From Ischnura elegans (Eukaryota > Arthropoda > Insecta > Odonata > Coenagrionidae): a stretch of DNA of 64,000 nucleotides. A program made the translations under genes and the position numbers. Of the stretch, positions 1 to 12,666 are shown one piece after another. The stretch covers positions 40,715,644-40,779,643 of the forward strand of contig NC_060251.1 of NCBI RefSeq assembly GCF_921293095.1. Direction: 5' to 3'. The first letter of the stretch is position 1, and each line of letters begins with the position of its first letter. The notes beneath the pieces were generated by a model. That model did no database searches. It was given only the letters and a program-made list of their open reading frames with translations, and had not been told where the DNA came from.

Positions 1-2130
1 TAGGTAAACGTGGCTTTATAATGACATGTTTCAATTCTGAAAAAAATGAGAAAATGTTGATACTTTAATAAAAATCACTAAACCTTTATTTTATTGTTCG
101 ATAGCGCTAATGAGTAAACACTCTAGATTTTTTATTGCTGAAAAATCAGAGCTGAAAAAATCGATGGCGATGACTAAAGCATGTTCATATCTACAACAAC
201 TCCTTTTGTCAAACGAAACTTCGCTGACGTAAATTACTGTCACTCTACGGATAGTTATAAGATTCTAATTCATAAAAGTATATTGAAGAGAAGTGCATTG
301 CCGGTTTAAAGCATCCTTCGTCCATTGCTCCTCATAATGAATAAAGATCGGTTTATTGTAACAGTCTATTACATATACTTTAATTAAGCTCTCTTCCGTC
401 GGCATTCATTCTTAAACCTATCCAAGTCATTTTCATTTTTTATGCCCAACAATATATCATTTCCAGGCTTTTGCAATGGTTCGCAGCATAATTTGTCAGT
501 ACAATATTTACTCTCAAAATGCAACAAATTGCTACTTAAACGAAAAAAAATAATAAAATTATTATAGACAAATTATAATGTCTGTAAAATATAGAATATT
601 CTTTTCATGTTTTAATGTTTTCAAATTTCATCAATTTACAGTTTCATCTTTTGCTAGCACAATTAAGACACTATACAAACAACACAAACATAATGCGCAA
701 AATAATAATCGCTAATGTAAACTGGTTGGAAGTGGTGGTCTGGGGCTGAAACCCGTCAAATGATGTGAGATCACTCTGATTGCTTAATTATTTGAGGCGT
801 CAGACGCTCATGGAGATGGTGTCGTTTGCATTGCAATTTTCGCATCAAAAGTGAAATATGTTTACAATTCAATTTTTGAAAGATAATTCATTCTAGGCAG
901 TTTTTAAAGTTAAATGGCGTAATATCATTTGCAATAACAGTAATTCAATGGAACTTGTTAATTAAAGAGAATTTAAATTTACCGAGTCCTGGAGGAGTGC
1001 CAGTTTAGGTGGAAACAGATTGTTTTCTTACTCCCTTAGAGTGATTGCATTCCTTGAGGTCTTTAGCATTTATTAATTACTGCCCAATGTGGCAACACAA
1101 CAAACATATGTGATTGCCATTTAGTATGTATGAGAATTATATATGATAAATATATACTAAATACTACGTCAGTGTTCGTACCATTTGAATTACCAACCTA
1201 ATTGCGGGCTCGTTCTCTACGATTACTAAATTTGTTGACATTGACTTCCAACTGCATAGCTTCAAGGGTGGCACTCGCTAGAATTGCTCCCCGGACCCTC
1301 TTCCGTCCAGGGTCCATTATCACGGTAGCTCTCGCGGATATCGTCACTCGACACCACTGACATCGCAGACAGAAGAGGCTCCAAGCTGTGACCGCGAGTT
1401 AACTGCCTATTACGTGCATCAATGCGCTCTCGGACCTTCGATCACTGGCCACGTGCATTCTCCACCGCAGGGGCTATACCCAAAAGGGTACATATGACGA
1501 ACGAATCTTTGAGAAACAAGTATACTGCGCAGTTGATGCCGTCACATTAATTAGACCGGAGAATATCCGCCTTGCATATGGGACTCTTCGGCGGAATAGT
1601 CCAAGAAATATAAATTACATGAACATAATCACTGGTCAATGCTCACAACAAGGTTCTGTACGAATGAGTTTATTTAATTGTACCTTCCACCTGGTTTATT
1701 GTGCGCAGATATGCTAGCTCTTTAATCTTCGACCATTTTATCCATGAAAATTCTCCGGATCGGAACAATTCTTGGGTAAACTGCATAGACAGTTGAACAA
1801 AATAATAATGCAGATAGTGTTAAAGAGGAACGTAACATTACTTCTGTGATGCTGCATCTGTATGACGAGAGTTCATATCCATATTGACGAGTGCTCTCTG
1901 ATCAAGTGTTAATAGTCGCAACTTAAGATCGAATGGAATGAACGGCAGATTTACACTTCGAGAGATTTCGTCGTTATCGTTAATTGTCCTTATAGTCTGC
2001 TATTATGTGTCAAACGAATTCGTGCACCCCCAAGAGTAGCCAAATAATTTAGTACCTTTTGTTCCTGGCATGGCTCTAATCCGTTTTGTATTTTTCTTTC
2101 CTTCTATATACTTCCCTGTTTTTTATTTAT
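1..2130. other. Anonymous AT-rich sequence, no gene seen
   Basis: No protein motif, RNA gene or clear terminal repeat was recognised. Frames are closed every few dozen codons. The stretch near 1260-1500 is richer in G+C but I could not assign it. Confidence 0.5.
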
Positions 2131-2141
2131 ACCGTTTATGT

Positions 2142-2572
2142 TTACCATCTGGAGTATGCTCCTATACGGAAGTGAGGCATGGACAATGACCGCAGCGGAG
2201 ACAGCAAGGATAGAGGCCTTCGAAATGTGGTGCTACAGAAGAATGATGAAAATCAAATGGATCGACCGAGTTAGTAACGAGGAATTCCTAAGAAGAGTGG
2301 GAGAGAAGAGAAGCCTCATGAAAACCTTAATAAGAAGACGGAACAACCTTATAGGCCACATCTTGAGACATGATGGCCTGATGAAGACAATCGTCGAAGG
2401 ACAAGTGGAAGGCAAGAATGGAAAAGGAAGACCTCGAACAAAATATATGGAACAAGTAAAGAGAGATGTGAAAGAGAAGAAATACGTAGGTGTGAAAAGA
2501 TTAGCTGATAGGAGAATAGAGAGGAGAGCTGCGTCAAACCAATCCTAGGATTGTTGACCAATGATGATGATG
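2142..2572 (+). mobile_element. 5'-truncated RTE/BovB-type LINE tail (C-terminal reverse transcriptase remnant)
   Basis: An open frame through 2548 encodes the C-terminal part of an RTE/BovB-like endonuclease-reverse transcriptase protein. Recognisable pieces in order are LLYGSEAWTM, a WCYRRMMKI-like stretch, RVSNEEFLRRV, LIGHILRHDG and the terminal RRAASNQS. The frame closes at 2548 and a short GATGAT-rich 3' tail follows. The catalytic RT core and the endonuclease are absent, so this is a dead 5'-truncated insertion. The exact 11-bp repeat ACCGTTTATGT occurs at 2131-2141 and again at 2573-2583, which is the expected target-site duplication of target-primed reverse transcription. The ATG near 2138 lies in or next to the duplicated target, so it is not a genuine gene start. 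Family assignment is from motif memory, not a search. Confidence 0.85.
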
Positions 2573-2583
2573 ACCGTTTATGT

Positions 2584-3500
2584 GCGTAATCCAGCACCTG
2601 CAGCATTTTCAAATCCCTGTGTTTTATGTGCATGCCTCCCAAATGTCCATGATTCTCATGAACAATATCACAAAAAAAATTTCTTGCTGATAATGAGTCC
2701 AGTGCAATGATTCCATTAAATAGGAATGACGGAATGGTAGGAGTAAAGGAATGGTACGGATAACACAAATTTCTTTACTAGAAAAGACTGCAGAATATAT
2801 GAGAGAAGTTATTAAAATCTTAATGAGCGATCTACCTCTGTTAGAAAAATATTTCAACACTCCACACGCATTTTTTCACATATTACACCTTTATTGTTGA
2901 TCATAGTGTGTGTGAACACGGAAGTTGAAAGAATATGAGTAGACAGAGGATATACCATAAAAGCTATAAAAATCATGTGCAGAGTTCTGTGTTATTAAGC
3001 TTGCCAAACGTGTTTAGCGCCACGTAGAGCATATTACTTCATGGAAAGCCTCTAAGAGAGGGATCAAGATAATATCGAAGCATACATGGGTAACCCAACA
3101 CAAAAAAGCCAAGATCTATCCTTTAAATGATACTTTTTATATAGTTGGTTCATCAGCCAGCGATATTTCCAAGCAGCTTTTTTATTAACTGAGTTTCAAG
3201 TTATGGTGTCTATCTTTTATTCTTTTAGGGGGATTATTCTACACTATTACGCCCCGAAAAGTTTAGAACTGCCCCCCTAAAAATACCTTAATCTGGTTAA
3301 AAAGCATGGGTAATTAGGTGCTCATTTCCACTATTAATCCTGTACACAGGACTTTTATTAAATACACGTCTGCACTACATATACTTAGCAGGAAATAGAT
3401 AAATTCATGCAGACCATGGGGAATACATAATGTTGACTCAATCGTTATTCAGTTTTTACTGATTCAGCTCCTGATAATAAAAATACTTACGACATAATAG
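2584..3500. other. Intergenic, no gene seen
   Basis: Nothing coding was recognised. A short inverted repeat (TTTTAGGGGG near 3224 against CCCCCTAAAA near 3275) may be the relic of a small terminal-repeat element. Confidence 0.4.
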
Positions 3501-3698
3501 TCGGCCTCGGTGGCGGCGGGGTAACGTTCTCGCCTGCCAAACAAGAGGTCGCTGGTTCGATTACTGCCTGGGTAGGTTTCCCCGGTCCAGGGCATGGTTG
3601 TTTGTGTACATTTATTTGTTATATTTGTTGGACACCCCGCTGTAAATTGGCCAATAAGAGTTGAATCCGGTGGTTTGAAAATAAAATAAATAAAATAA
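3501..3698 (+). mobile_element. tRNA-derived SINE
   Basis: The head resembles a tRNA gene: an A-box-like segment around GGTGGCGGCGGGG, then a B box (GGTTCGATTAC) about 40 nt downstream. A tRNA-unrelated body follows, ending in an A-rich AAATA-type tail near 3676-3697. The acceptor stem does not close as in a functional tRNA, so this is a SINE. Target duplications are not clear. Confidence 0.7.
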
Positions 3699-6170
3699 TG
3701 TCGTATATTTCATGAGGTGTCGTGGAAACCGATGAAACAAGTATTTTACGGTAAATTTAATAGATCCTATAAAAATTAATGACTTTACATCCGTCAAATC
3801 CTTTTTATCCGTCAAATTGGTAACGCATGATAGGGAAGGTGCTTCGATGAGACTGATTTAATTCCTTAACACTCTACTAGCCCTACAATGCGCTTTGAAG
3901 CGAATTTAATTCCAATTCAGATTAAAAGCAACCATAATAATGCACCGAAATCAATACAATCCCCCTGTACCTGTGATCACACACAAAAGCGCAAAAATCA
4001 GAACATCGCACCGCGGATTTCATCAAAATATTGCAAGGATTTATGCTCGATGTAACAATGGTCTAACCCAGGCTTGTACCTCGGCACAAGTCACAGTGCA
4101 CATCCCGCTACACCACCGTCCTAATCCCTTAAACAGTACATAATTCCTTAATGGACTCTAAAATAATTTAGACATCACCTTCACAAAATGTATCCCTCAT
4201 CATCAAAATAACTTAAACTTTTTTCGTTAGACGTTAAACCCCTTTCTTTCTCACTCCAAGCGGCTTGTTTTAATTCACCACATATTCGTATAGAATGAAA
4301 GAATAAATATGCTAAAAAACAAATAGATTGGCTAAGGCATCGTATCGTTTTCACTCATCTTCAATCAGTCGTAATCGGCAAAGCGGTAATCGTATCTTCT
4401 GTGCATTTTAGGCGAGTGGGTAATTCAGATTCCGACAATTACGTTGAAATAACAATCACGCAACAAATGCGTAATATTTTTACGCTCATGATTAGTCGCT
4501 GGGGGAATTACCTAATGCATCTAACTGGCATAAAATATCTTCATGTGAACGGACTTGATTGCTCTCAAACGGAACGGACTTGATTGATTTCAAAGATGCC
4601 GGAATTCCTAGTTACGACGCACTTCGCGGAAGACGATTTCCCTCTCTCGTAACCGGTAGTGCACTCCAACGTACAATTTTAAGGCAACTTATCGAGTATT
4701 TTTCATGGCTTTATTAAGAACACGTGTTTTGTTTTAATATTGCATAAAATGGAGATATTTTTTAGCCTATAAATCACCCATTAGCATTGCCGCCCTGGAA
4801 TGGAAGAATATGCTTACCGCATCACAATCGAGAACCGAATGAAAAAAACTTGTCAAGAGAGTTGATTACAAGTTTTTCTGAAAAATTGTTTGTAGATAGA
4901 TATAAACATAATCATTGTTCAGGAAAAATTTGTAAGAACAAAATTATAATGATAATAATAATACAGTTTTCAGGCAAATCAGAAATTTCAAAAACAGACG
5001 AACTTTTCGATTTCTGAAATGTGTCTGGGCATAATGCATAAATGATGTGTGAATGATAAAGCGTAGTAAATGTATGTACACACGTTTAAGGCAATTGGAG
5101 TTACTCACCAATCCGGATTTGATACAGCAAAAAAACCTCATGATTTCTTAACTTAAAACATAACATAACAGAACAGTAAGTAAGGAATCATAATAACATA
5201 AACACATATTTGAAAAAAGAGAAACTTAAGCTATTCCCGAGAAAGTAAGTAATAATAATATTTTATTTTGTATGTTTTAACAGATCAGCAATTTTTTATA
5301 TCAGTTCGCATCTTATTCCATGTATGGCAAGCTGTTTCAAGAAATTATTTACTATATACAGTGATGCGATGCTGTGGAAAATACAACAGATTAGCATGAC
5401 TAGTTGATATTGTAAAAACAGAGGTGCAACTAAGGTAACAAATCATACAGTTATAATAGAAGACGAGAGAGAGTAGGAGATGAGAAAGAAAGAGATCCAT
5501 TATCCCATAGTAAATGTATTTCATTCCAAACCTCATCATAAAAATCAAAATAATTAGAGTTGAATAGTACATAAAAGTTATGAACTCGCTCATTTCAATA
5601 TTAATATATGAAGTTGGTGAAACAGTACGTCCAATATGTTCTGAGCATTTGAATCCCGGGAAAGAAATATTTTTATCCAATGCATAAACAAAACGCCAAG
5701 AAAAACAGCTTCTCTCGTTAATGATTGCTAACGGTGAAATAAGTGTGTCTCATATATTTTAGAAGAATCCACTACAGTCATGGATGCTACATACAATTTG
5801 ATCAAGCAATTGTGAATTGGCGTTATTCAGTATGGCACCGAAGATTTCGTATTAAAACTATACCTAATTATCAATCGTCCAAAAGAAAGAAAAATTAAGG
5901 GAAATTACGAATTCAAACAGACAAGTATGTGAAAACACTACTCCCATTTGAGCAAACTAAATGCAACCAATATGAATGCTTTCACTTCCTGCTTACATTT
6001 GTGCAGTCGTCTTCCCGAAAAAATTTTGCAGCTCTCCATATCTTCACGGAGTATTACGTGTGAAATGATCGAAATAACTCAACTCTTTGATCTAGATTCG
6101 GGATCATACCGATAGTTATGAGTCACGTGTATTGTACAAACTGGAAAATGGAATACAAGAATTATTTATG
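3699..6170. other. Anonymous AT-rich sequence, no gene seen
   Basis: Only short chance frames occur. No motif, splice-supported exon or terminal repeat was recognised. Confidence 0.4.
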
Positions 6171-6480
6171 TGGTTTCGAGCACTAAAGATAAACGGAATA
6201 TGTAGATCACCTGTTCTCCGTAGTGGAGAATGTAGACTTTTTTACCTCTATAGATGTTCCTTTAAAAATGATTTCGCTCGAATATATTTCTCTTGGTCAA
6301 GAGAGTTGATGATGCATTATTCCATTGATTACGAGAAAAGCAAAGACTGAAATAAGATATGTAAGAACAAATATTCTAATTAAGACCATAAATTTTACAT
6401 TATAGTTACAAAAAAGTGATATTTTCCCCAAAAGATGACAAAATGCCAGGATATGGAAATTAGTTTACGACGTATGCAAG
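6171..6480 (+). repeat. Local dispersed repeat, copy 1
   Basis: It shares long stretches with 7342-7545, 8270-8800 and 9790-9905, including GATCACCTGTTCTCC, the 'gtagactttttta' block and 'ttttccccaaaagat'. Relative to the copy ending near 8790 it lacks about 185 bp between 'aaaagat' and 'atgccaggatatgg'. No coding capacity was seen. Confidence 0.65.
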
Positions 6481-7341
6481 AATAAATATTCCAATTAAGA
6501 CCACTTTTTCGGTGGGCATTTCTTGAGAAATACTGAGAAGAACTCCGTTCATCGACCTAGTATACTTTTTGCTGACCCTGCAAGCAACCTGAGGAGTGAC
6601 GTTCGGAAGATTCGCGAGAAAGACACGTGTTACGTCACGTTCAAGGCGGATCAAGTTCTGCACTAATCAACGCATGCAAATATTTTCAAGCATTGTATTC
6701 ATGCGTTTTATAATCGTACTAATGTTTTGCTTCCCTCTCTCTCTCTCTCACTCTGTTTTGACGATGGATAATCTACTCCACACTCGCCCCGATTCTTCGA
6801 TGATACGCAAAATTCTCTATCAAAACACTCACATACCGCAAAAACAGGAACTAAGAACTCACCCATTGACGTCAATGGCTAAATCAAACTCACGAAGCGC
6901 TTTTTCCTCGGCAGTATAGCCTCAAACGTCGCGGAAATACTCGCAATGCGTCTTTATTGATGTCTCATTATTACACCCGTTGCAGGAGAAGGAAAAATTC
7001 TGGATAGCCTTGGGAGAATTCCAAGGCAGGTCGATCGAGAAAGAAAAAAGCAGTCAGAGGATTGCATGATCTGAGAGATGGCCGCCTATCGTAAGAGCAG
7101 CGGAACTCGTTTGCATAATGAGTGCCATGCGCCATTTAGGCTAAGTCTCAGGAAAATAAACAACCTCTGTCGAACTTCTTGGCGACCTAAGTCATAGAAA
7201 TATTTGCGCTAACGCCTTGAACGTAGGAGGCACATGCGAGTTACTTTGGGAGACTTAATGAAGGCAGTGAAATCTAAATTATATATGACTTCTTGAGGGA
7301 CGATAATTATTCCGGTGGCTTTTACATACTTTTATTGACTA

Positions 7342-7545
7342 GTAGACTTTTTTTAAACTCGATTGATGTTCCTTTGCAAATATTTTCGTTCGATTATATT
7401 TCTCAAGGTCCAGAGGGTATATTACACATTAATAGCCCATTGATTTAAAAAAAATAAAGACTTAAAAACGATATGGAAGAATAAATATTCCAATTGAAAT
7501 GATAAATATTCCAAAATAATTTTTAAGTGATCTTTTCCACTTTTT
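7342..7545 (+). repeat. Local dispersed repeat, copy 2 (partial)
   Basis: The order of blocks matches the 6.2-kb and 8.3-kb copies: a poly-T block, 'gatgttcctttgcaaatattt', 'attatatttctcaagg', then 'gaataaatattccaatt'. It is more diverged and shorter. Confidence 0.55.
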
Positions 7546-8040
7546 AATCTATATTCCAGCTTTATAGAAAGAAAAATTACAAATTTCCATGATATCATTA
7601 TTAAAAATAGAGCTCAGCGATATATTTTCGTAACTTGTAGACAGAATCAGGTGAAGAACAACCTTTATTTCCGCGTGGAGTTCGACCCACGCAATTTTCA
7701 AGCAAAGGCAGCGGCAAGCTAAAGGCCATATGTGATTATCGTTAAACCGTATGTGAGCAATGATACAATGCATTAATTTATTTGGAAAAGTGACCCTATC
7801 AAAAAACAGAGTCACTTCGTCACAAAAACTCACTAACTCTCAATTAAAATATCAGTTCATACTTGATCTTTGTATGTTTGCATGTCAGCATCTTATCAAC
7901 GCCGCGGAAATCTCTACAATATTATCACTACATTGTCATTTTATCTCTTTACATTATAAATATGCTCCGCTGGTATTTCCAATTTGCAACCCTCAGCTCA
8001 ATTAATTATATTTCCCTAAAAATATTCCTCACAGAGTAAA

Positions 8041-8800
8041 GCCACTAGTGTGAACTCTATTGATTTCTTGCGCATATTCAGTTCAATATTTATGGATGAA
8101 TAATTAGTTTCTTAGAAGTTTATACCCGTAAATTTGGAATAAAAAAATACAAATAGTAGTCAATTTATATTCAAAGATAAGCGTAAATAACATATGGCAA
8201 AAAGGATATGCAATTGAGTGAATCCATGCTCCTTCAACTCGGGGTTAAATAATTTTTAGGCAGAATTTTCTATGAGGTTTCGACCACTAAAGATGATCAG
8301 AATATGTAGATCACATGTTCTCCGTTAGTATATACGATTTATCCACTCCAGTAATTTTCAGTGAGGAGAATAAAGACTTTTTTATCTCGATTGACGTTCC
8401 TTTACATATGCTTTCGCTCGAATATATTTCTCTAGGTAAAGATATGATACAATATTATTCCATTGATAACAATAAAAGCAAAGACTGAAATAATATATGT
8501 AAGAATAAATATTCCAATTAAGACCATGAATTTTACATTATAGTTACAAAAAAGTGATATTTTCCCCAAAAGATAGAGCTATTGAGCGTCATATATATAT
8601 TTCTGCGCAATGATGTGATTCTGAAATATTTCAATTATTCTCAGGTGATCTCAGGTTCAACTAGTCAATCAGGTGATAACCTTTAAAGCAGTAATATTTT
8701 AATGATACAGTAACATTTTTATTGGTAATCATAAACAGTTTCTCAAATAAAAAATACAAGATGCCAGGATATGGAAATTAGTTTACGACGAACAATAATA
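8041..8800 (+). repeat. Local dispersed repeat, copy 3 (longest)
   Basis: This is the longest copy. Its first part (8041-8440) is repeated in the same order at 9340-9905 and its second part (8270-8800) matches 6171-6480. Shared landmarks include 'atttcttgcgcatattcag', 'aatccatgctcc' and 'ttttcagtgaggagaat'. It may be a decayed retroelement or an ancient local duplication. Confidence 0.6.
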
Positions 8801-8825
8801 AACCAGTCTTACTTGTTTGAAAGAA

Positions 8826-8945
8826 ATTTCTAGCGAGTAATACGGATCTAAGCGATACGTAGGTTGCTAAGAGTAGCTGGTTGGAGAATTGAGTGGAAAG
8901 CTGCTTCAAAACAATCTTAGGATTGTAATCCTTCATCTAGAGATG
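8826..8945 (+). mobile_element. RTE-type LINE 3' end fragment
   Basis: The stretch 'gttggagaattgagtgg...gctgcttcaaaacaatcttaggattg' parallels the end of the LINE tail at 2142-2572 (RRIExxAASNQS, then the 'aatcctaggattg' block). It is a small degenerate piece. Confidence 0.5.
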
Positions 8946-9339
8946 ATAAGTGCTGAAATTTATCCTGACCTGCAAAAAAAAGGAAAAGTTTCTCGTTTCT
9001 ATTCTGTGGAGGGAGGTTGAGCAGGAGTGGAAATCTTTATTCAGCTAGGCAATATTTGAACGAATAATTCGGGAGTGATGCAAGGGAAGAAGGATGAACA
9101 CGTCAAACAGGACGCAAGAATAGGACGTAAGGAAACAGAGAAAGAAATAAATGACTCGCGTGTGAGTTCAGAGTCATCGAAGATGTTTAGCAAACCCACG
9201 ATTTCCACATGCGTCCATGACCGAGACCTAAACCTCCACCCGAGGTGTATTATCGGTTAATCTCGCACGGTAAAGGAATTTTCGCATCTAAAGGTGAGAT
9301 TTCTATTTACAATGTGAAGACAGACCCAGGTGGGAGCGC

Positions 9340-9910
9340 ATCGGAGCCATAGTATGAATTGTATTCATTTCTTGCGCGTATTCAATACAATCTTTCTGAA
9401 TGAATGATGAATTTCTTAGAATATTATACTGGTAGCTTTGTAAATAAAACCCAAAAAGAAGTCAATTTACAGTCAAGGGCAAGATTGAATTACGTAAGGC
9501 AAATGAAACCTTGAGAATTGAATCGCTGTGTCATAAAAAGATGTTGCCACCGTTATTATGAAATATGTAATTTGTCCTTGATCGTACAGTACGACTTTTA
9601 TTTTGACTTCGTCAAATATTTATTTTTAATCCATGCCTCCTGAAGAAGATCCAAAACAGTACAAATTAATGGAAAATAAAGACTTAGGTTGAGATAAAAC
9701 AATAAAAGATATTCTATCGAAATGAATCCATGCTCCCTCAACTCGAGGTAAAAAAAAGTTTAGGAAGAATGATTATAAAGGTTTAGAGTGTTACGATGAA
9801 CGGAATACGTAGATCACCTTGTCTCCTTCAATACATAATTTTTCTACTCTACTAATTTTCAGTGAGGAGAATGTAGACTTTTTTAACTCAATTGATGTAC
9901 CTGAACAAAA
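9340..9910 (+). repeat. Local dispersed repeat, copy 4
   Basis: This is a diverged direct duplicate of 8041-8440. It shares 'catttcttgcgcgtattca', 'gaatccatgctccctcaac' and 'ttttcagtgaggagaatgtag'. It is non-coding. Confidence 0.55.
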
Positions 9911-10387
9911 ATTGATCACTTTCAGTAAAGGAATTCTAATATTACATTAAAATATTCGAAAACAGTGTTACGTACCTGAATTTAAAACATGAAGGTCTCA
10001 AAAAGATTTACAATTCATGGTCATTTATATAACTGTGCTAATAATGTATCATTAAACTTGCCGAATTCACCAGCCCCGCTTCATATGTGCTAGCCAATTA
10101 TTTATTTAGGAGTACTTCCAGATGAAAAAATAGTGTAATTCCCACGACAACTTTCTTCTGAACTCATGTCTTTCCCCAAGATAATGCAAGATGCATAGCA
10201 GCATTCCCGTTGACGAATGTATTTTTAAGAATGGTATGTGGTTTGTTCCTTTTTCTTAGACTTTCCCCATGACTTTTGCTGATAATTTAGGAAAGTTACT
10301 TTCTAGCGGGTTTAATCAAATGCGATGTGAGCCATGAAGTATGACGCGGATGAAACGCATCAGAGCATGTATCGTATGTAATCTATC

Positions 10388-11028
10388 AGTGGCGCCGACT
10401 CCATGGGGCCAGAGGGGGCCCGAGCCCCCTCAAAAATTCGTTTTGGGTGTGAGAAAAAAATGTGCCAGGCTTGTCGATTTTCCCCGGAGTGTCCAGATAT
10501 CGAGATTCGAGTTATCGGGGTTCTAATGTTCATCGTATGACTCTTCTAAAATGCTTAAAAAACTTAAAACTCACTACTTATAAAATTTCTCGGGGCAAGA
10601 TCCTCCGTTTGCCCCCCCCCAATATTTTTTTGTAAATCGGCATCCCTGTAACCTATGATACATACTCTAGAACCAGGGGTGCCGACTTATAAAAAATATT
10701 TTGGGGGGCCTATATCGGAGGTCTTGCCCAGGGAAGAGGTCAGATTTAAAGTGTGTCGCAGTACCGAAACACTATCATGATTCACAAAATTTGTTTTCAA
10801 TTAACCTGCTTAACCTTATAATTATTTGTTTTAACACATTGTTGAATTTATTTTAAAAGATAACTATCGTCAATCATGGGAAATAAAGATTACCAATATA
10901 TTTTTGTGATTTCACAAAGCATAGCATTACTTAATTATTTTCTTGAATTATTGAGGGGGCTGCGCCCCCCCAAACGAATCTTTGAGGGGGCTCGAGCCCC
11001 CTCAGGCCCCATGGAGTCGGCGCCACCG
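10388..11028. mobile_element. G/C-edged foldback MITE (hAT-like ends)
   Basis: The ends are inverted repeats of about 50 bp starting CAGTGGCGCCGACTCC on the left, with GGAGTCGGCGCCACCG on the right, each followed by G/C runs. A second inverted repeat lies inside (about 10590-10645 against 10670-10740). The element interrupts the left arm of the 9965-12666 inverted repeat. The right arm keeps the uninterrupted sequence TAATCTAGAACG. Flanks share only TCTA, so the superfamily is not proven. Confidence 0.75.
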
Positions 11029-11400
11029 TCTAGAACGCAGACAGTAAAGCATGAGTCTATTCGCAAACAATATAAAAAGCGCTCCGCATTTACTTTCAAA
11101 TAGACACTCTTTACACCTATTTGCCTGTCATTTGTATATCGCGTTACTGTTTAAAAATGTACCGCAAAGTATCGTGATAATCGACGAGTATTAAATGAGT
11201 CACTACAATCGAAAAGTCAGAGTTTTCAAATACATAAATAAAATCTTAGGTGCTTGTGATGAATATTATTTTTAAACACCAATCAACTTTACCTTGATTT
11301 AAAAAAATCGCATGACTGTGTGCACTATTAAAGCTGGCAAGTTATTATTTTTATCATTGATGAGTATTCATTTTATCTTGCAAAGTATACCTCCTCTATA

Positions 11401-11681
11401 AAGGTAGATCCAGGATTTTTTCTGGGGGGGGGCACAAGAGTCTGACAGGCAAACGATCTTCTCATATTTGAGATTTTAAAAAACGTACAATTACTGCATG
11501 TATTTCTATCTTTAGTCAATATAAAAGTTATTAATATGACATTAAAAGATTAAGACTCCGTAACACAAAGAACAAAACGAACGTAATGATAACTATATTA
11601 AAAATCTTGCCTATTTTTTGAGCGTTTGGGGGGAGGCACGTGCCCCCGTCTCCCGCCCCCCCCCCCCCAAACGCACCTATG
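11401..11681. mobile_element. hAT-like MITE, diverged GGATCC-ended family
   Basis: The left end (GGTAGATCCAGGA followed by a G run) and the right end (a C run, then AAACGCACCTATG) resemble the termini of the better preserved copies at 18229-18430 and 46874-47071. The flanks CCTCTATA and CCTCTTAC are an imperfect 8-bp duplication. Confidence 0.5.
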
Positions 11682-12666
11682 CCTCTTACGTCCCTTTCAA
11701 ATGGAAGAATATCCTTTGAATGAAAGAATGCATAATGTTTCTGGAGAAAATTAATATCTTTTAATTTAATTCATAGACTTGTGTAGGACATGATTGTAAA
11801 TTCTTGAATTTTTTTTTCGAACCCGAGAACAATTTTTTTATTTTGGATGGACGACATTTTTGCGCAGCTATACTGTTACAATTTTAGCCTTTTGAAGCCA
11901 GCCTTACCACTGCGCGAAACTGGCAGTCATTTTAATTATAAAAGAAATTTGAGAATCATAAAACATGTCAAGAATTTAAAATTACAAAGTTTACATATTT
12001 TTTTCTTCTCACAGTGAGTTGCCCTATATGCAATTTTCACCTGCCCTCAAATTTGACCTAATTAATGTTCGACGATTATCACGGCAATTTTCGGTACAGT
12101 TTTACATTTTTCACTATCCAATAATGTATACGAATAACATGCGCATTGATGTATAGAGCGTCTATTTAATAGTAAATGCGTACGGTATGGTGCATAAGAC
12201 TCGATAGATTAATTTTTCATATGTTACGTTCTAGATTACGTATCGCAGGGTACGTGCATGCACCAATGTGCTACCATCTGCGTCAGTCTTCATGGCTCAT
12301 ATCGCAAATGATTAAACCCGCTAGAAAGTCCCTAAATTTTCTGTAAAAGGCATGGAGAAAAGTTTGGGAACAAACCACCAAACCTAGGTAGAACTTTCAA
12401 CAATACATTCGTCTTCCTGAGGACTCCGGTTACGCATCACATTCCCGCCGAATGCTGATATTATCTTGAGGCAAGAATTGATTTCAGAAGAAAGTTGAGG
12501 TGGGATTTACTCTATCATTTTGCTGGAATCTATGCACACAAAAATAATTGGCAAGCACATATAAAGCAGGGCTGGTGAATTCGGTATGTTTTATGATGCA
12601 TCAGTCGCACTGTTATATAATTACGACGGATGGTGAATATTTTCGAGACTATTAGGTATGTTATTC

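Larger units (their letters stand above)
9965..12666. repeat. Large imperfect inverted repeat (foldback element)
   Basis: The left arm (about 9965-10387 plus 11029-11215) is the reverse complement of the right arm (about 12040-12666). Landmarks are 'gaattcaccagccc' near 10064 against 'gggctggtgaattc' near 12570, 'tttctagcgggtttaatca' against its complement near 12310, and 'taatctagaacg'. Arms are roughly 550-600 bp and clearly diverged. The left arm is split by one MITE and the interior holds another. No transposase was recognised in the interior. Confidence 0.75.
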
